DNA of 35,301 nucleotides, from the NCBI GenBank assembly GCA_030696305.1, contig JAUYSP010000075.1, positions 1 through 35,301 of the forward strand, in the 5' to 3' direction. Both the position numbers and the translations under genes were made by a program. Origin of the DNA: Legionellaceae bacterium. Lineage in GTDB: Bacteria; Pseudomonadota; Gammaproteobacteria; Legionellales; Legionellaceae. Below, piece by piece: positions 28,694 to 35,301 of this stretch. Numbering within the stretch: the first letter of the stretch is position 1; each line of letters opens with the position of its first letter. The notes beneath the pieces were generated by a model. The model was not told the DNA's origin. It did no database searches and saw nothing but the letters and a program-made list of their open reading frames with translations.

Positions 28694-29440
28694 TTATTCA
28701 CCCTTGTTCCGCTTAGCTATTCTTCGCCGGCGTTTACGCATACGCTGTAAAGCAAATAATGTTTGTGTAGGTCCAGAAGCGGCATAACAAAGTGATGCTG
28801 CAAATATCACTAACGATGGATTCACTGCAATTGCGACAAAAAGAACCACGATCAGTAATACATACAAAAATGGAATTTTACCCTTAAAATCAACTTCTTT
28901 AAAACTATTATAACGTATGTTACTCACCATCAGAATTGCGGTAATCAAAGTCACAATAGCTGCAATCACAGGTGGATGCCATTGATTTTGATTGCACAAC
29001 CAAGCGAATGATGCCATTAAAGCGCCGCCCAACGTGGACGTAAGACCTTGAAAATAGCGTTTATCAGCTGTTTCAAGCTGTGTATTAAATCGCGCTAACC
29101 TTAATGCAACCGCAGCGGTATAAACAAAAGCAATCAGCCACCCTATTTTACCGAGCCCATTCAATATCCAATTATAAAATAATAGTGCTGGAGCTAAACC
29201 AAAGGTAATCATATCCGCTAAGCTATCATATTCCGCACCAAAGGACGTTTGCGTATTGGTCATTCTAGCAATTCGTCCGTCTAAGCCATCAGCAATCATA
29301 CCAACAAAAATAGCGATCACAGCAGCTTCATACTGAGAGTGCATAGAGGCTACAATTGAATAAAATGCGGCAAATAAACTTGCTGTGGTAAATAAATTAG
29401 GGAGCAAATAAATGCCTGATCGATTTTCTCTGTATTTCAA
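28694..29440 (-). CDS. pssA: CDP-diacylglycerol--serine O-phosphatidyltransferase
   Basis: This enzyme makes phosphatidylserine, precursor of phosphatidylethanolamine, in the inner membrane. The 248-residue product has several membrane helices and the full CDP-alcohol phosphotransferase motif DG(x)2DGR..AR(x)8G(x)3D(x)3D: D51, G52, R59, G68, D72, D76. It is the polytopic (type II) form, not the soluble E. coli type. The start is TTG 29440 with AGGA 9 bases upstream; no ATG fits before the motif region. The tail is strongly basic (RMRKRRRRIAKRNKGE). Confidence 0.93.
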   Translation of the reverse strand: MKYRENRSGIYLLPNLFTTASLFAAFYSIVASMHSQYEAAVIAIFVGMIADGLDGRIARMTNTQTSFGAEYDSLADMITFGLAPALLFYNWILNGLGKIGWLIAFVYTAAVALRLARFNTQLETADKRYFQGLTSTLGGALMASFAWLCNQNQWHPPVIAAIVTLITAILMVSNIRYNSFKEVDFKGKIPFLYVLLIVVLFVAIAVNPSLVIFAASLCYAASGPTQTLFALQRMRKRRRRIAKRNKGE

Positions 29441-29544
29441 TATATATTATCCTAGTAATAATTAGCTTGATATCTTACCATATACTTGCTGTTGTCACAA
29501 TTTGCTATCTTTTGCGACTAGTTTAAATATTACAGGAAAAAAAC

Positions 29545-30669
29545 GTGCTCCAAAATGAACGGTACCATCAAGCAAAAAAAATTACTCTGATTGGTGCTGC
29601 AATAAACATTTTTTTAGGGTGTATTAAACTTCTGGGTGGTTTTTATTTCCATTCACATGCCTTAGTTGCGGATGGCCTACATTCTTTTTCAGATCTGTTT
29701 ACTGATGGTATGGTTTTAATCGCATCTAAATATGGAAGCCAAGATGCAGATGATCTTCATCCGTATGGACATCAACGAATTGAAACTGCCGCAACGCTAT
29801 TATTAGCAATGCTATTAATTTTAGCAGGCACAGGAATTGCGTGGGATTCACTGAATGAAATTATTTATGAAACAGAACAAATGCCAGGTCTTTTGGCATT
29901 GCCTATAGCAATCATATCTATTTTTGCAAATGAAATATTATTTCATTTTACACTACGAGTCGGCAAGAAAATTAACTCTGCTTTGGTCATTGCAAATGCT
30001 TGGCATCATCGTTCAGATGCTGCGGCCTCAGTAGTAGTGCTTATCGGGTTGATTGGCAGCTTGGGTGGTTATCCATTGCTAGATCCTATGGCAGCAATTG
30101 TCATTGGAGGAATGATTATCAAAATGGGAATAAACTACGGTTGGAACAGTGTCAAAGAGTTAGTTGATACTGGCGTTGATTCATCTCAAATAATTCAAAT
30201 TGAAGAGATTATTGGACAGGTGGACGGCGTTCAGCGTATTCATCAACTGCGAAGTCGCATGATGGGTAAAGATATTTACATTGATGTCCATATCCTAGTT
30301 TCACCGTTAATTTCTGTATCCGAAGGCCATTATATAGCGCAAAAAGTACATCGCACACTTATGGAAAAAATGAATCAAATCAAGGATGTAACAGTACACG
30401 TTGACCCAGAAGATGATGAGTTAGTTTCGCCTTCAGTACATTTACCTAGCCGAAATTCGCTAGAAAAATTATTTTTTATAAAATGGCAACGAGATTTTCC
30501 TGAAATACAATCATGGCTATTACATTATTTAGATGGCAAAATACACATCGATATACTTGTGACTACGCAACACGCCAATCAACTACACGCGTTAGAAAAA
30601 CGTATCCAAGATGACATTATTAAACAACCTGATATTAAACAGGTTCGTTTATTGAAGGATTTTCAATGA
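29545..30669 (+). CDS. Cation diffusion facilitator (CDF) metal efflux transporter
   Basis: CDF proteins export Zn2+, Fe2+ or Mn2+ by antiport with protons. The 374-residue product has six predicted membrane helices. Metal-site residues are in HSFSD (H46, D50) and FTD (D54), HPYGH (H72, H76), and HHRSD (H154, D158). A C-terminal cytoplasmic domain (about residues 215-290) carries HVDPEDDE. About 85 further residues extend beyond the usual end, making it longer than E. coli FieF (300). The start is GTG 29545 with AGGA 7 bases upstream. Its stop overlaps the ZIP gene by 4 bp. The metal cannot be told from sequence alone. Confidence 0.92.
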   Translation: MLQNERYHQAKKITLIGAAINIFLGCIKLLGGFYFHSHALVADGLHSFSDLFTDGMVLIASKYGSQDADDLHPYGHQRIETAATLLLAMLLILAGTGIAWDSLNEIIYETEQMPGLLALPIAIISIFANEILFHFTLRVGKKINSALVIANAWHHRSDAAASVVVLIGLIGSLGGYPLLDPMAAIVIGGMIIKMGINYGWNSVKELVDTGVDSSQIIQIEEIIGQVDGVQRIHQLRSRMMGKDIYIDVHILVSPLISVSEGHYIAQKVHRTLMEKMNQIKDVTVHVDPEDDELVSPSVHLPSRNSLEKLFFIKWQRDFPEIQSWLLHYLDGKIHIDILVTTQHANQLHALEKRIQDDIIKQPDIKQVRLLKDFQ

Positions 30670-31415
30670 CCACTACAACGTTAAAACTATTTTTCGCTTT
30701 AAGCATTTTTATTGTCGTTTTGCTAGCCGGATGGTACCCCTTTAACAAACGTAAAAAAACAAATCATATTGATTTTCCGTTTGGCGAAACATTGGCTACC
30801 GGTGTTTTTTTAGGGGCAGCTTTACTACATTTACTGCCAGAATCAAATACAATGTTTGTCCAATTAGGCTATAACTACCCATTTGCTTATCTAATTACCG
30901 GTTTAATTTTCTTATTGTTTCTCTGGTTGGAGCATTTAGGACGAGAGCTTTATCACCATAAAAATGCCAAACATCCGGCTTTTGCAATCTTGGCTTGGCT
31001 AATGTTATCCGTCCATTCATTAGTCCTGGGGACTGCATTGGGACTTAGTCATGATTACTCAATAGCGATCATGATATTTTTGGCTATTATTACGCATAAA
31101 TGGGCTGAAAGTTTTGCTATTTCCGTTCAACTAAATAAAACATCATTAAGCATAACCAATAATATGATTTTGTTCTTAATATTCGCATTGATGACACCTA
31201 TTGGGATCTATATTGGATGGTACTTTGGATATGACATGAAAACTGCTTCATTAATCGATCCAATTATGATATCCATATCGACGGGAACATTCCTCTATCT
31301 TGGGACACTACACGGTTTGGAGCGTTGCGTCATGGTGGAGCGCTGCTGTAATCTACGGTATTTTAGCTTTGTAATTATTGGATTTTTATTGATGGCTTCT
31401 GTTGCGCTTTTTTAA
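30666..31415 (+). CDS. ZIP-family metal transporter
   Basis: ZIP proteins carry divalent metal into the cytoplasm. The 249-residue product has about eight membrane helices. It shows FGETLATGVFLGAALLHLLPE in helix 2 to 3, the transport-site motif VHSLVLGTALGLS in helix 4, HKWAESFAISVQL in helix 5, and a late GTFLYLGTLHGLERC. The short loop between helices 3 and 4 (HLGRELYHHKNAKH) has several histidines, as in family members. The ATG overlaps the CDF stop (ATGA), so efflux-type and uptake-type transporters are made together. Its last 41 bases overlap the end of the convergent chagasin-like gene. Confidence 0.88.
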   Translation: MTTTTLKLFFALSIFIVVLLAGWYPFNKRKKTNHIDFPFGETLATGVFLGAALLHLLPESNTMFVQLGYNYPFAYLITGLIFLLFLWLEHLGRELYHHKNAKHPAFAILAWLMLSVHSLVLGTALGLSHDYSIAIMIFLAIITHKWAESFAISVQLNKTSLSITNNMILFLIFALMTPIGIYIGWYFGYDMKTASLIDPIMISISTGTFLYLGTLHGLERCVMVERCCNLRYFSFVIIGFLLMASVALF

Positions 31416-31782
31416 CATTGATAACAACATCTTTCCGTATCGAATTAGTTACATCCCAAGAGCGAGCATATCTAAATTGAATCGTAGTTGAGATCGGGTA
31501 AACATCACTTTCTAATACTTCAAAATTATAAACCATTTTACCCGCTGCTCCGATAGCTTCTTGTTTGCTCGGAGGCATATATTGGCTGGTAATTAAATTT
31601 AATTTGCCTTTATCATAAAATAAAATGGACCATTGATATCCTGTTGAAGGATTCGCTGGAAAAATCACTTGAAACTGCTTTCTGTCTGAGCTTAATTTTA
31701 TCACTTGGGTGTCTGTTGCAAATGATATTGATGTAAAAAATAATCCCGCAATCAGCATCCAGCCTAATATAGATTTATTCAT
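31375..31782 (-). CDS. Chagasin-family (I42) cysteine-protease inhibitor, exported
   Basis: Chagasin-like proteins block papain-type cysteine proteases. The 135-residue precursor has a signal peptide (MNKSILGWMLIAGLFFTSISFA). The three inhibitory loops are recognisable: NPSTGYQW (44-51, classical NPTTGY), GAAGK (about 78-82, classical GxGG), and RYARSWD (104-110, classical RPW region). The chosen ATG at 31782 lies only 3 bp from a miniature element (31786-31949) and has no good ribosome site. The frame stays open upstream, with an ATG at 31806 inside the element preceded by AGGA. The target may be host or predator cathepsins, or a protease of its own; this is inferred. Confidence 0.82.
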   Translation of the reverse strand: MNKSILGWMLIAGLFFTSISFATDTQVIKLSSDRKQFQVIFPANPSTGYQWSILFYDKGKLNLITSQYMPPSKQEAIGAAGKMVYNFEVLESDVYPISTTIQFRYARSWDVTNSIRKDVVINVKKAQQKPSIKIQ

Positions 31783-31785
31783 ATC

Positions 31786-31949
31786 TAGTGTCTGTTGACA
31801 ATTCATTTCCACAAGTCCTACGTCCCGCAGCTTGTCCGCTGGATCAAGAGATGTTGTTCAATACGCAATTCTATTGCACAGCCATAGATCGAACTGGATC
31901 CCGCGGACAAGCCGCAGGATGTCGAAATATCAATTGTCAACAGACCCTA
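31786..31949. repeat. Miniature inverted-repeat element, full-length copy (164 bp)
   Basis: The left end TAGTGTCTGTTGACAATTCA and the right end (inverse of TAGGGTCTGTTGACAATTGA) bound an interior nearly identical in layout to the copy at 15004, with the same length of 164 bp. The inner arms CGTCCCGCAGCTTGTCCGC and its inverse are present. The right terminus supplies the TAG stop codon of the ABC permease gene (31947-31949), and the left terminus lies 3 bp from the chagasin-like gene's ATG. It therefore fills the whole gap between the two genes. Confidence 0.88.
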
Positions 31950-33107
31950 ATCTAATGTCTTACGATAACGCTTGAACCCTATAAACATCACAACAACCAT
32001 GAAGCCGAGAATTGGAATTACCTCGCGCCAAACATCGAAAAAACCATTGCCCTTTAATAAAATACCACGAACAATCGTGAGAAAATGTGTTAAGGGTAAT
32101 AAATTTCCTAAGAGTTGAGCCCATTCAGGCATACCCCTGAATGGAAACATAAACCCTGATAGTAAAAGGGAGGGTAGAAAGAAAAACATAGCACTTTGTA
32201 CGGCTTGTAGTTGATTGGTCGCTAAAGTGGAAAATGTCAAACCCACCGATAAGTTCGCAGCAATAAAGGGCAGGCAAAGCAATAAAAGCAACAGAATGCT
32301 TCCCTGCATGGGAACACCAAAAACAAATTTAGCCATAAATAAAATTAATAAAATTTGTATATAACCAACAATGACATAAGGAATCATTTTACCGATCATC
32401 ACTTCCAACGGCCTTAGTGGAGTAGCCAATAAATTTTCCATTGTTCCCCGTTCATACTCGCGAGTAATAGCTAATGCTGTAATAATTACCAGTGTCATTG
32501 TTAATACCACGCCTAATAAACCAGGAACAATGTTATATGCCGTTATTGCCAGAGGGTTATATACTGAATGCACAATTGCTCTATAGGGTGAAACTCCGGG
32601 AACGCCTATTGAATTAAGTGCGCCGGCTAACTCATGCTTTAATACAATGGAAGGGAGTTCAGAAAAAACAGACACTGCCCGACTTGTCGCTGCTGGATCA
32701 GTAGCATCAGCTTCTAATAATACAAAAGGACGTAATCCTCTTCCTAAGTCGCTTGAAAAATTCGGCGGGAAATTAACTATAAATTGCACTTTACCTGTTT
32801 TAAATAAGTGACGCGCTTTTTCTTCACTCATTGGTGGGCTAACAAACTTGAAATAACTAGAGTTTTCCATGCTCACTAAAATGCGTCGAGCAAAGATATT
32901 CTGAGTATCCCCCACTATCGCTGTTGGCAAACCACGGGGATTTAGGTTAATAGCAAAACCAAATAAAATTAATTGAATTAAAGGAATACCTATCATCAAT
33001 CCCAATGTTGTCTTATCTCGACGCATTTGTATGAATTCTTTTGTGACCATTGCTCCTAGTCGCGACAAAGAATTATGTAATCGATGTACAGTCTTTACCT
33101 TTTTCAA
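31947..33107 (-). CDS. ABC-2 type transporter permease
   Basis: The 386-residue permease belongs to the YhhJ/YbhS/YbhR type. It has an N-terminal membrane helix after a basic head (RRDKTTLGLMIGIPLIQLILF), a large periplasmic domain (about 55-185) and five C-terminal helices. These include TREYERGTMENLLATPLRPLEVMIGKM, the conserved coupling region at about residues 215-240, and FFLPSLLLSGFMFPFRGMP. The start is TTG 33107 with GGAG 7 bases upstream. It follows the ATPase after 19 bp. Ybh-type operons usually hold two permeases, but only one is here, so it would work as a homodimer or with a permease elsewhere. The protein ends KRYRKTLD, close to the family end. Its TAG stop is the end of the adjacent repeat. 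Confidence 0.92.
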   Translation of the reverse strand: MKKVKTVHRLHNSLSRLGAMVTKEFIQMRRDKTTLGLMIGIPLIQLILFGFAINLNPRGLPTAIVGDTQNIFARRILVSMENSSYFKFVSPPMSEEKARHLFKTGKVQFIVNFPPNFSSDLGRGLRPFVLLEADATDPAATSRAVSVFSELPSIVLKHELAGALNSIGVPGVSPYRAIVHSVYNPLAITAYNIVPGLLGVVLTMTLVIITALAITREYERGTMENLLATPLRPLEVMIGKMIPYVIVGYIQILLILFMAKFVFGVPMQGSILLLLLLCLPFIAANLSVGLTFSTLATNQLQAVQSAMFFFLPSLLLSGFMFPFRGMPEWAQLLGNLLPLTHFLTIVRGILLKGNGFFDVWREVIPILGFMVVVMFIGFKRYRKTLD

Positions 33108-33126
33108 TCCATTTCTCCAGCAACAA

Positions 33127-34059
33127 TCAGATCGGTTTCGTTCGTTGAACTAAATTTACAAATGCATCTTCAAGGGTTGAATCAATTATTTGGTAATTTA
33201 TATTATATTCATTTTTGAGTGCATTTAACCCTGATTCAATTTTTGGTACATCAAATCCGCACACATGGATGACTCTTCCCAGGAGAATGCATTGAGTAAC
33301 CCCATCTAGTTCCTTTATTTGTTGTAATAACTTGGTAGTTACATTGTTAGAAACGCACCAGGTTTTCAACTGGGTGGATTCAATGACTTCATCTACACTG
33401 CCTGTCATTAATAAGTCACCATAAGCTAAATATGCTAATCGTGTGCATCGTTCAGCTTCATCCATATAATGAGTGGAGATGAGTGTAGTGATGCCTTTTT
33501 CACTTAAAGCATGAATCTTATCCCAAAATTCTCGTCTTGCAATTGGGTCAACTCCTGATGTCGGTTCATCTAACAAAAGCATTTTTGGTTCATGTAATAA
33601 ACAGGCAGCGAGTGCTACGCGTTGCTTCCACCCACCAGATAATTGCCCGCTTAAGTGAAAACGATATTTCATTAAACCATGTTCATCCATCACCGCTAAA
33701 ACTCGCTCATTAACGTGATCCAACTCATAAATATTAGCAAAAAATTTTAAATTCTCTTCAACAGTTAGATCGGTGTAGAAGCTATAGTTTTGGGTCATGT
33801 AACCCACGTGTTGTTTAATTTTAGACGATTCAGTTAGAATATTATAACCAAGGCAAGTTCCTTGACCTGAGTCTGGTGTTAAAAGGCCACACAACATTCG
33901 AATGGTTGTCGTTTTTCCGCTACCATTAGGACCCAAAAAGCCAAAAACCTCGCCTTTTTTTACTGATAGATCAACATTATTTACGACGACTTTACCTTGA
34001 AATGATTTACAAAGTTTAGATACCTCAATAATTAAATCATCGCGCATGATCAGACTCAT
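33127..34059 (-). CDS. ABC transporter ATP-binding protein (YbhF/CcmA-like)
   Basis: The 310-residue ATPase powers the adjacent permease. Walker A GPNGSGKTT (43-51), signature LSGGWKQR (140-147), Walker B LLLDEP (161-166), the D-loop SGVD and the switch histidine in LISTHYMDEAE are all present. The C-terminal 80 residues form a DrrA-type extension. Single-ATPase length means a dimer is needed, unlike the tandem YbhF. The ATG at 34059 overlaps the membrane-fusion gene by 23 bp; an in-frame ATG at 34047 overlapping its stop is equally plausible. Confidence 0.94.
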   Translation of the reverse strand: MSLIMRDDLIIEVSKLCKSFQGKVVVNNVDLSVKKGEVFGFLGPNGSGKTTTIRMLCGLLTPDSGQGTCLGYNILTESSKIKQHVGYMTQNYSFYTDLTVEENLKFFANIYELDHVNERVLAVMDEHGLMKYRFHLSGQLSGGWKQRVALAACLLHEPKMLLLDEPTSGVDPIARREFWDKIHALSEKGITTLISTHYMDEAERCTRLAYLAYGDLLMTGSVDEVIESTQLKTWCVSNNVTTKLLQQIKELDGVTQCILLGRVIHVCGFDVPKIESGLNALKNEYNINYQIIDSTLEDAFVNLVQRTKPI

Positions 34060-35002
34060 CTGCTACCGTAATAACAACAGGCTGACCGGGGAGAAGACGT
34101 TCGGTTGGCTTCGTTTTTGCTTTAACTCGAAATACAATTTTATCACTATTTTCCCGGCTATACACAAGTGGCGGCATATACTCAGCTTCAGGAGATACAT
34201 AGGTAATAACAGCTGGATTTAATTTGGTGTCATTTTCGTAGCTAAATCCAATTTTTTGCCCTATTTTAAGATTTTTCATACCATCGAGCGGCACAAAAAA
34301 TTCGATATAAATATTTTGAGGTGCAAGTAAGGCAGCCATCGGTTTGGTACCAACAACATATTCACCTTTTCTATAATAAATATCATAGATGACACCATCG
34401 GTAGGAGCGGTTATTCTTTTTTCCTGCGCCTGCCATTGAGCTGCTTTCATCTTAGCACCAAGCATTGTCATCTGTGCTTCTTGTGCAGTAATTTGGTCTT
34501 GGCGAGCACCTAATTCAGCCAAAGCAAGGTGCGACTCGAATTGAGATTTTACTGCCTTAATTTCATTAAGATGCTCAACAGTGGCATCCAAGGAATCTTT
34601 ATCTAAAACATGTTTACTATATAGAGTTGTATTGCGCTTGACCCGAAGTTCAGCTAATGCCAGCTGAGCATTTGCTTGGGCTATTTGTGCTTTAATAGTA
34701 TCTAATTCTGGCTGGCGCTTTGGTTTTTTGAGATCTGCAAGAATAGCATGCCCTTGGACATATAATGCGCCGGCCTCATCAAGTAAAAAACGTTGGGGCT
34801 TGGGATCTAAAACAAAAAGCAAATCACCCTTTTTAACTTTAGAGCCACGAGAAACAAACATTTTCATTAGTTTGCCAGGGAATTGGGATTCCAGATAAAT
34901 ATTTTCCCCTTCAATATACCCCTGATATTTATGACGCGGTTTATCACAACTCGTTAGGATTGTAGTAATTGATAAAATAAAAATGGAGAGGTAAACTCTC
35001 AT
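34037..35002 (-). CDS. HlyD-type membrane-fusion lipoprotein (YbhG-like)
   Basis: The 321-residue protein is the periplasmic adaptor of the efflux system. It begins with a lipoprotein signal peptide and a lipobox ending ILTSC (C19). The barrel-sandwich half motif YIEGENIYLESQFPGKL and GSKVKKGDLLFVLDP follow. A coiled-coil hairpin spans about residues 90-195 (AQIAQANAQLALAELRVKRN and its return helix). The second lipoyl half APTDGVIYDIYYRKGEYV and a beta-barrel come next. It is the first gene of the adaptor-ATPase-permease operon. Substrate is unknown; related systems export drugs or other hydrophobic compounds. Confidence 0.92.
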   Translation of the reverse strand: MRVYLSIFILSITTILTSCDKPRHKYQGYIEGENIYLESQFPGKLMKMFVSRGSKVKKGDLLFVLDPKPQRFLLDEAGALYVQGHAILADLKKPKRQPELDTIKAQIAQANAQLALAELRVKRNTTLYSKHVLDKDSLDATVEHLNEIKAVKSQFESHLALAELGARQDQITAQEAQMTMLGAKMKAAQWQAQEKRITAPTDGVIYDIYYRKGEYVVGTKPMAALLAPQNIYIEFFVPLDGMKNLKIGQKIGFSYENDTKLNPAVITYVSPEAEYMPPLVYSRENSDKIVFRVKAKTKPTERLLPGQPVVITVADESDHAR

Positions 35003-35192
35003 GATTGACCACCCGATATTATTATTTTTATTTATTATAGGTGATAGATGGAGAATAAATCCAGAACTAAATTAATAATACATAACAATCAACGTAATAT
35101 ATATTTTTTTAACGCTCTTAAAGACGGCTATTAGTTAGTTTTAAAATGTCTAATATCCAATATATACAAAGGCAGGATTTAATCGTGTATCG

Positions 35193-35236
35193 AAGAAAAA
35201 AATAAACCCCATCCGAGAATTGATAACAGATGAGGT
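35193..35236 (-). terminator. Intrinsic terminator of the rRNA operon
   Basis: On the minus strand ACCTCATC (from 35236 down) pairs with GATGGGGT (to 35206) around a 15-base loop, followed by a T-rich run (TTATTTTTTTT type, 35193-35205). It lies just beyond the 5S rRNA 3' end. Confidence 0.75.
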
Positions 35237-35250
35237 CATTTTATAATAAA

Positions 35251-35301
35251 GACCTGGCGATGACCTACTTTCACATGGGGAAACCCCACACTATCATCGG
35301 C
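35251..35301 (-). rRNA. rrf: 5S ribosomal RNA, 3' part (runs off right edge)
   Basis: The complement of the last 51 bases reads GCCGATGATAGTGTGGGGTT, then TCCCCATGTGAAAGTAGG and TCATCGCCAGG. This is the conserved 3' third of bacterial 5S rRNA, including the GCCGAUgGUAGUGUGGGG helix and the GCGAGAGUAGG loop E region. The 5' part and the rest of the rRNA operon lie outside the window. The 3' end is placed within a few bases. Confidence 0.92.

Noticed and set aside
35050-35133. Short plus-strand frame of 27 codons in the gap before the 5S gene
   Set aside because: The product (starting MENKSRTK) is too short and AT-driven, and nothing supports it as a gene. The gap otherwise shows only the rRNA terminator.

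Overview
The window is AT-rich gammaproteobacterial chromosome, most likely from the order Legionellales (Legionella, Coxiella/Aquicella-type or a relative). The genus cannot be fixed from the sequence alone. The lineage call rests on DksA, HPF, HflKC and WaaA sequences of gammaproteobacterial type, a PlaA-like GDSL lipase, an ecto-apyrase (NTPDase) with an Ig-like N-terminal domain, a chagasin-type protease inhibitor, and two very large unrecognised proteins that look like secreted effectors.

Layout, left to right. (1) 1-830: the 5' part of an ISAs1-family transposase runs off the left edge, followed by a short palindrome and a 76-bp internally deleted miniature element. (2) 834-7044, minus strand: a three-gene operon encoding a 90-residue protein, an 823-residue membrane protein and a 1137-residue protein. 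The last carries CKSGNERT, a CX5R loop like that of SopB/IpgD-type phosphoinositide phosphatases. This is the most likely undescribed system here. (3) 7183-10891, plus: hemA-prfA-prmC, overlapping, then dksA. (4) 10962-13656, plus: an outer-membrane barrel protein and a secreted NTPDase, overlapping. (5) 13683-25581: waaA (minus), a DjlA-type co-chaperone (plus), then a minus-strand run of fumC, trmB, hflK-hflC, purA, a CAP-domain secreted protein, a DEAD-box helicase and a GDSL lipase. (6) 25651-28432, plus: rsmE, rpmB-rpmG, hpf, ptsN-ptsH (nitrogen PTS). (7) 28694-31415: pssA (minus), then an overlapping CDF and ZIP metal-transporter pair (plus). (8) 31375-35002, minus: a chagasin-like inhibitor and an overlapping HlyD/ATPase/ABC-2 permease efflux operon. 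(9) 35193-35301: terminator and 3' end of a 5S rRNA gene, so an rRNA operon lies beyond the right edge on the minus strand.

Much of the gene content is housekeeping: haem synthesis and translation termination, ribosome hibernation, membrane proteolysis control and lipid synthesis. Mixed in are factors suited to life in or against eukaryotic cells: putative phosphoinositide phosphatase, apyrase, lysophospholipase-like enzyme, cysteine-protease inhibitor and CAP protein.

A second theme is a dispersed family of miniature inverted-repeat elements. Their 21-bp ends begin TAGGGTCTGTTGACAATTCA and are bounded by TA. Three clear copies (752-827, 15004-15167, 31786-31949) and several degraded ones (about 17117-17200, 27057-27092, 28476-28535, and a core-like hairpin at 19582-19617) lie between genes. 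Two of them end exactly on a stop codon. A separate palindrome of about 130 bp lies between fumC and trmB.
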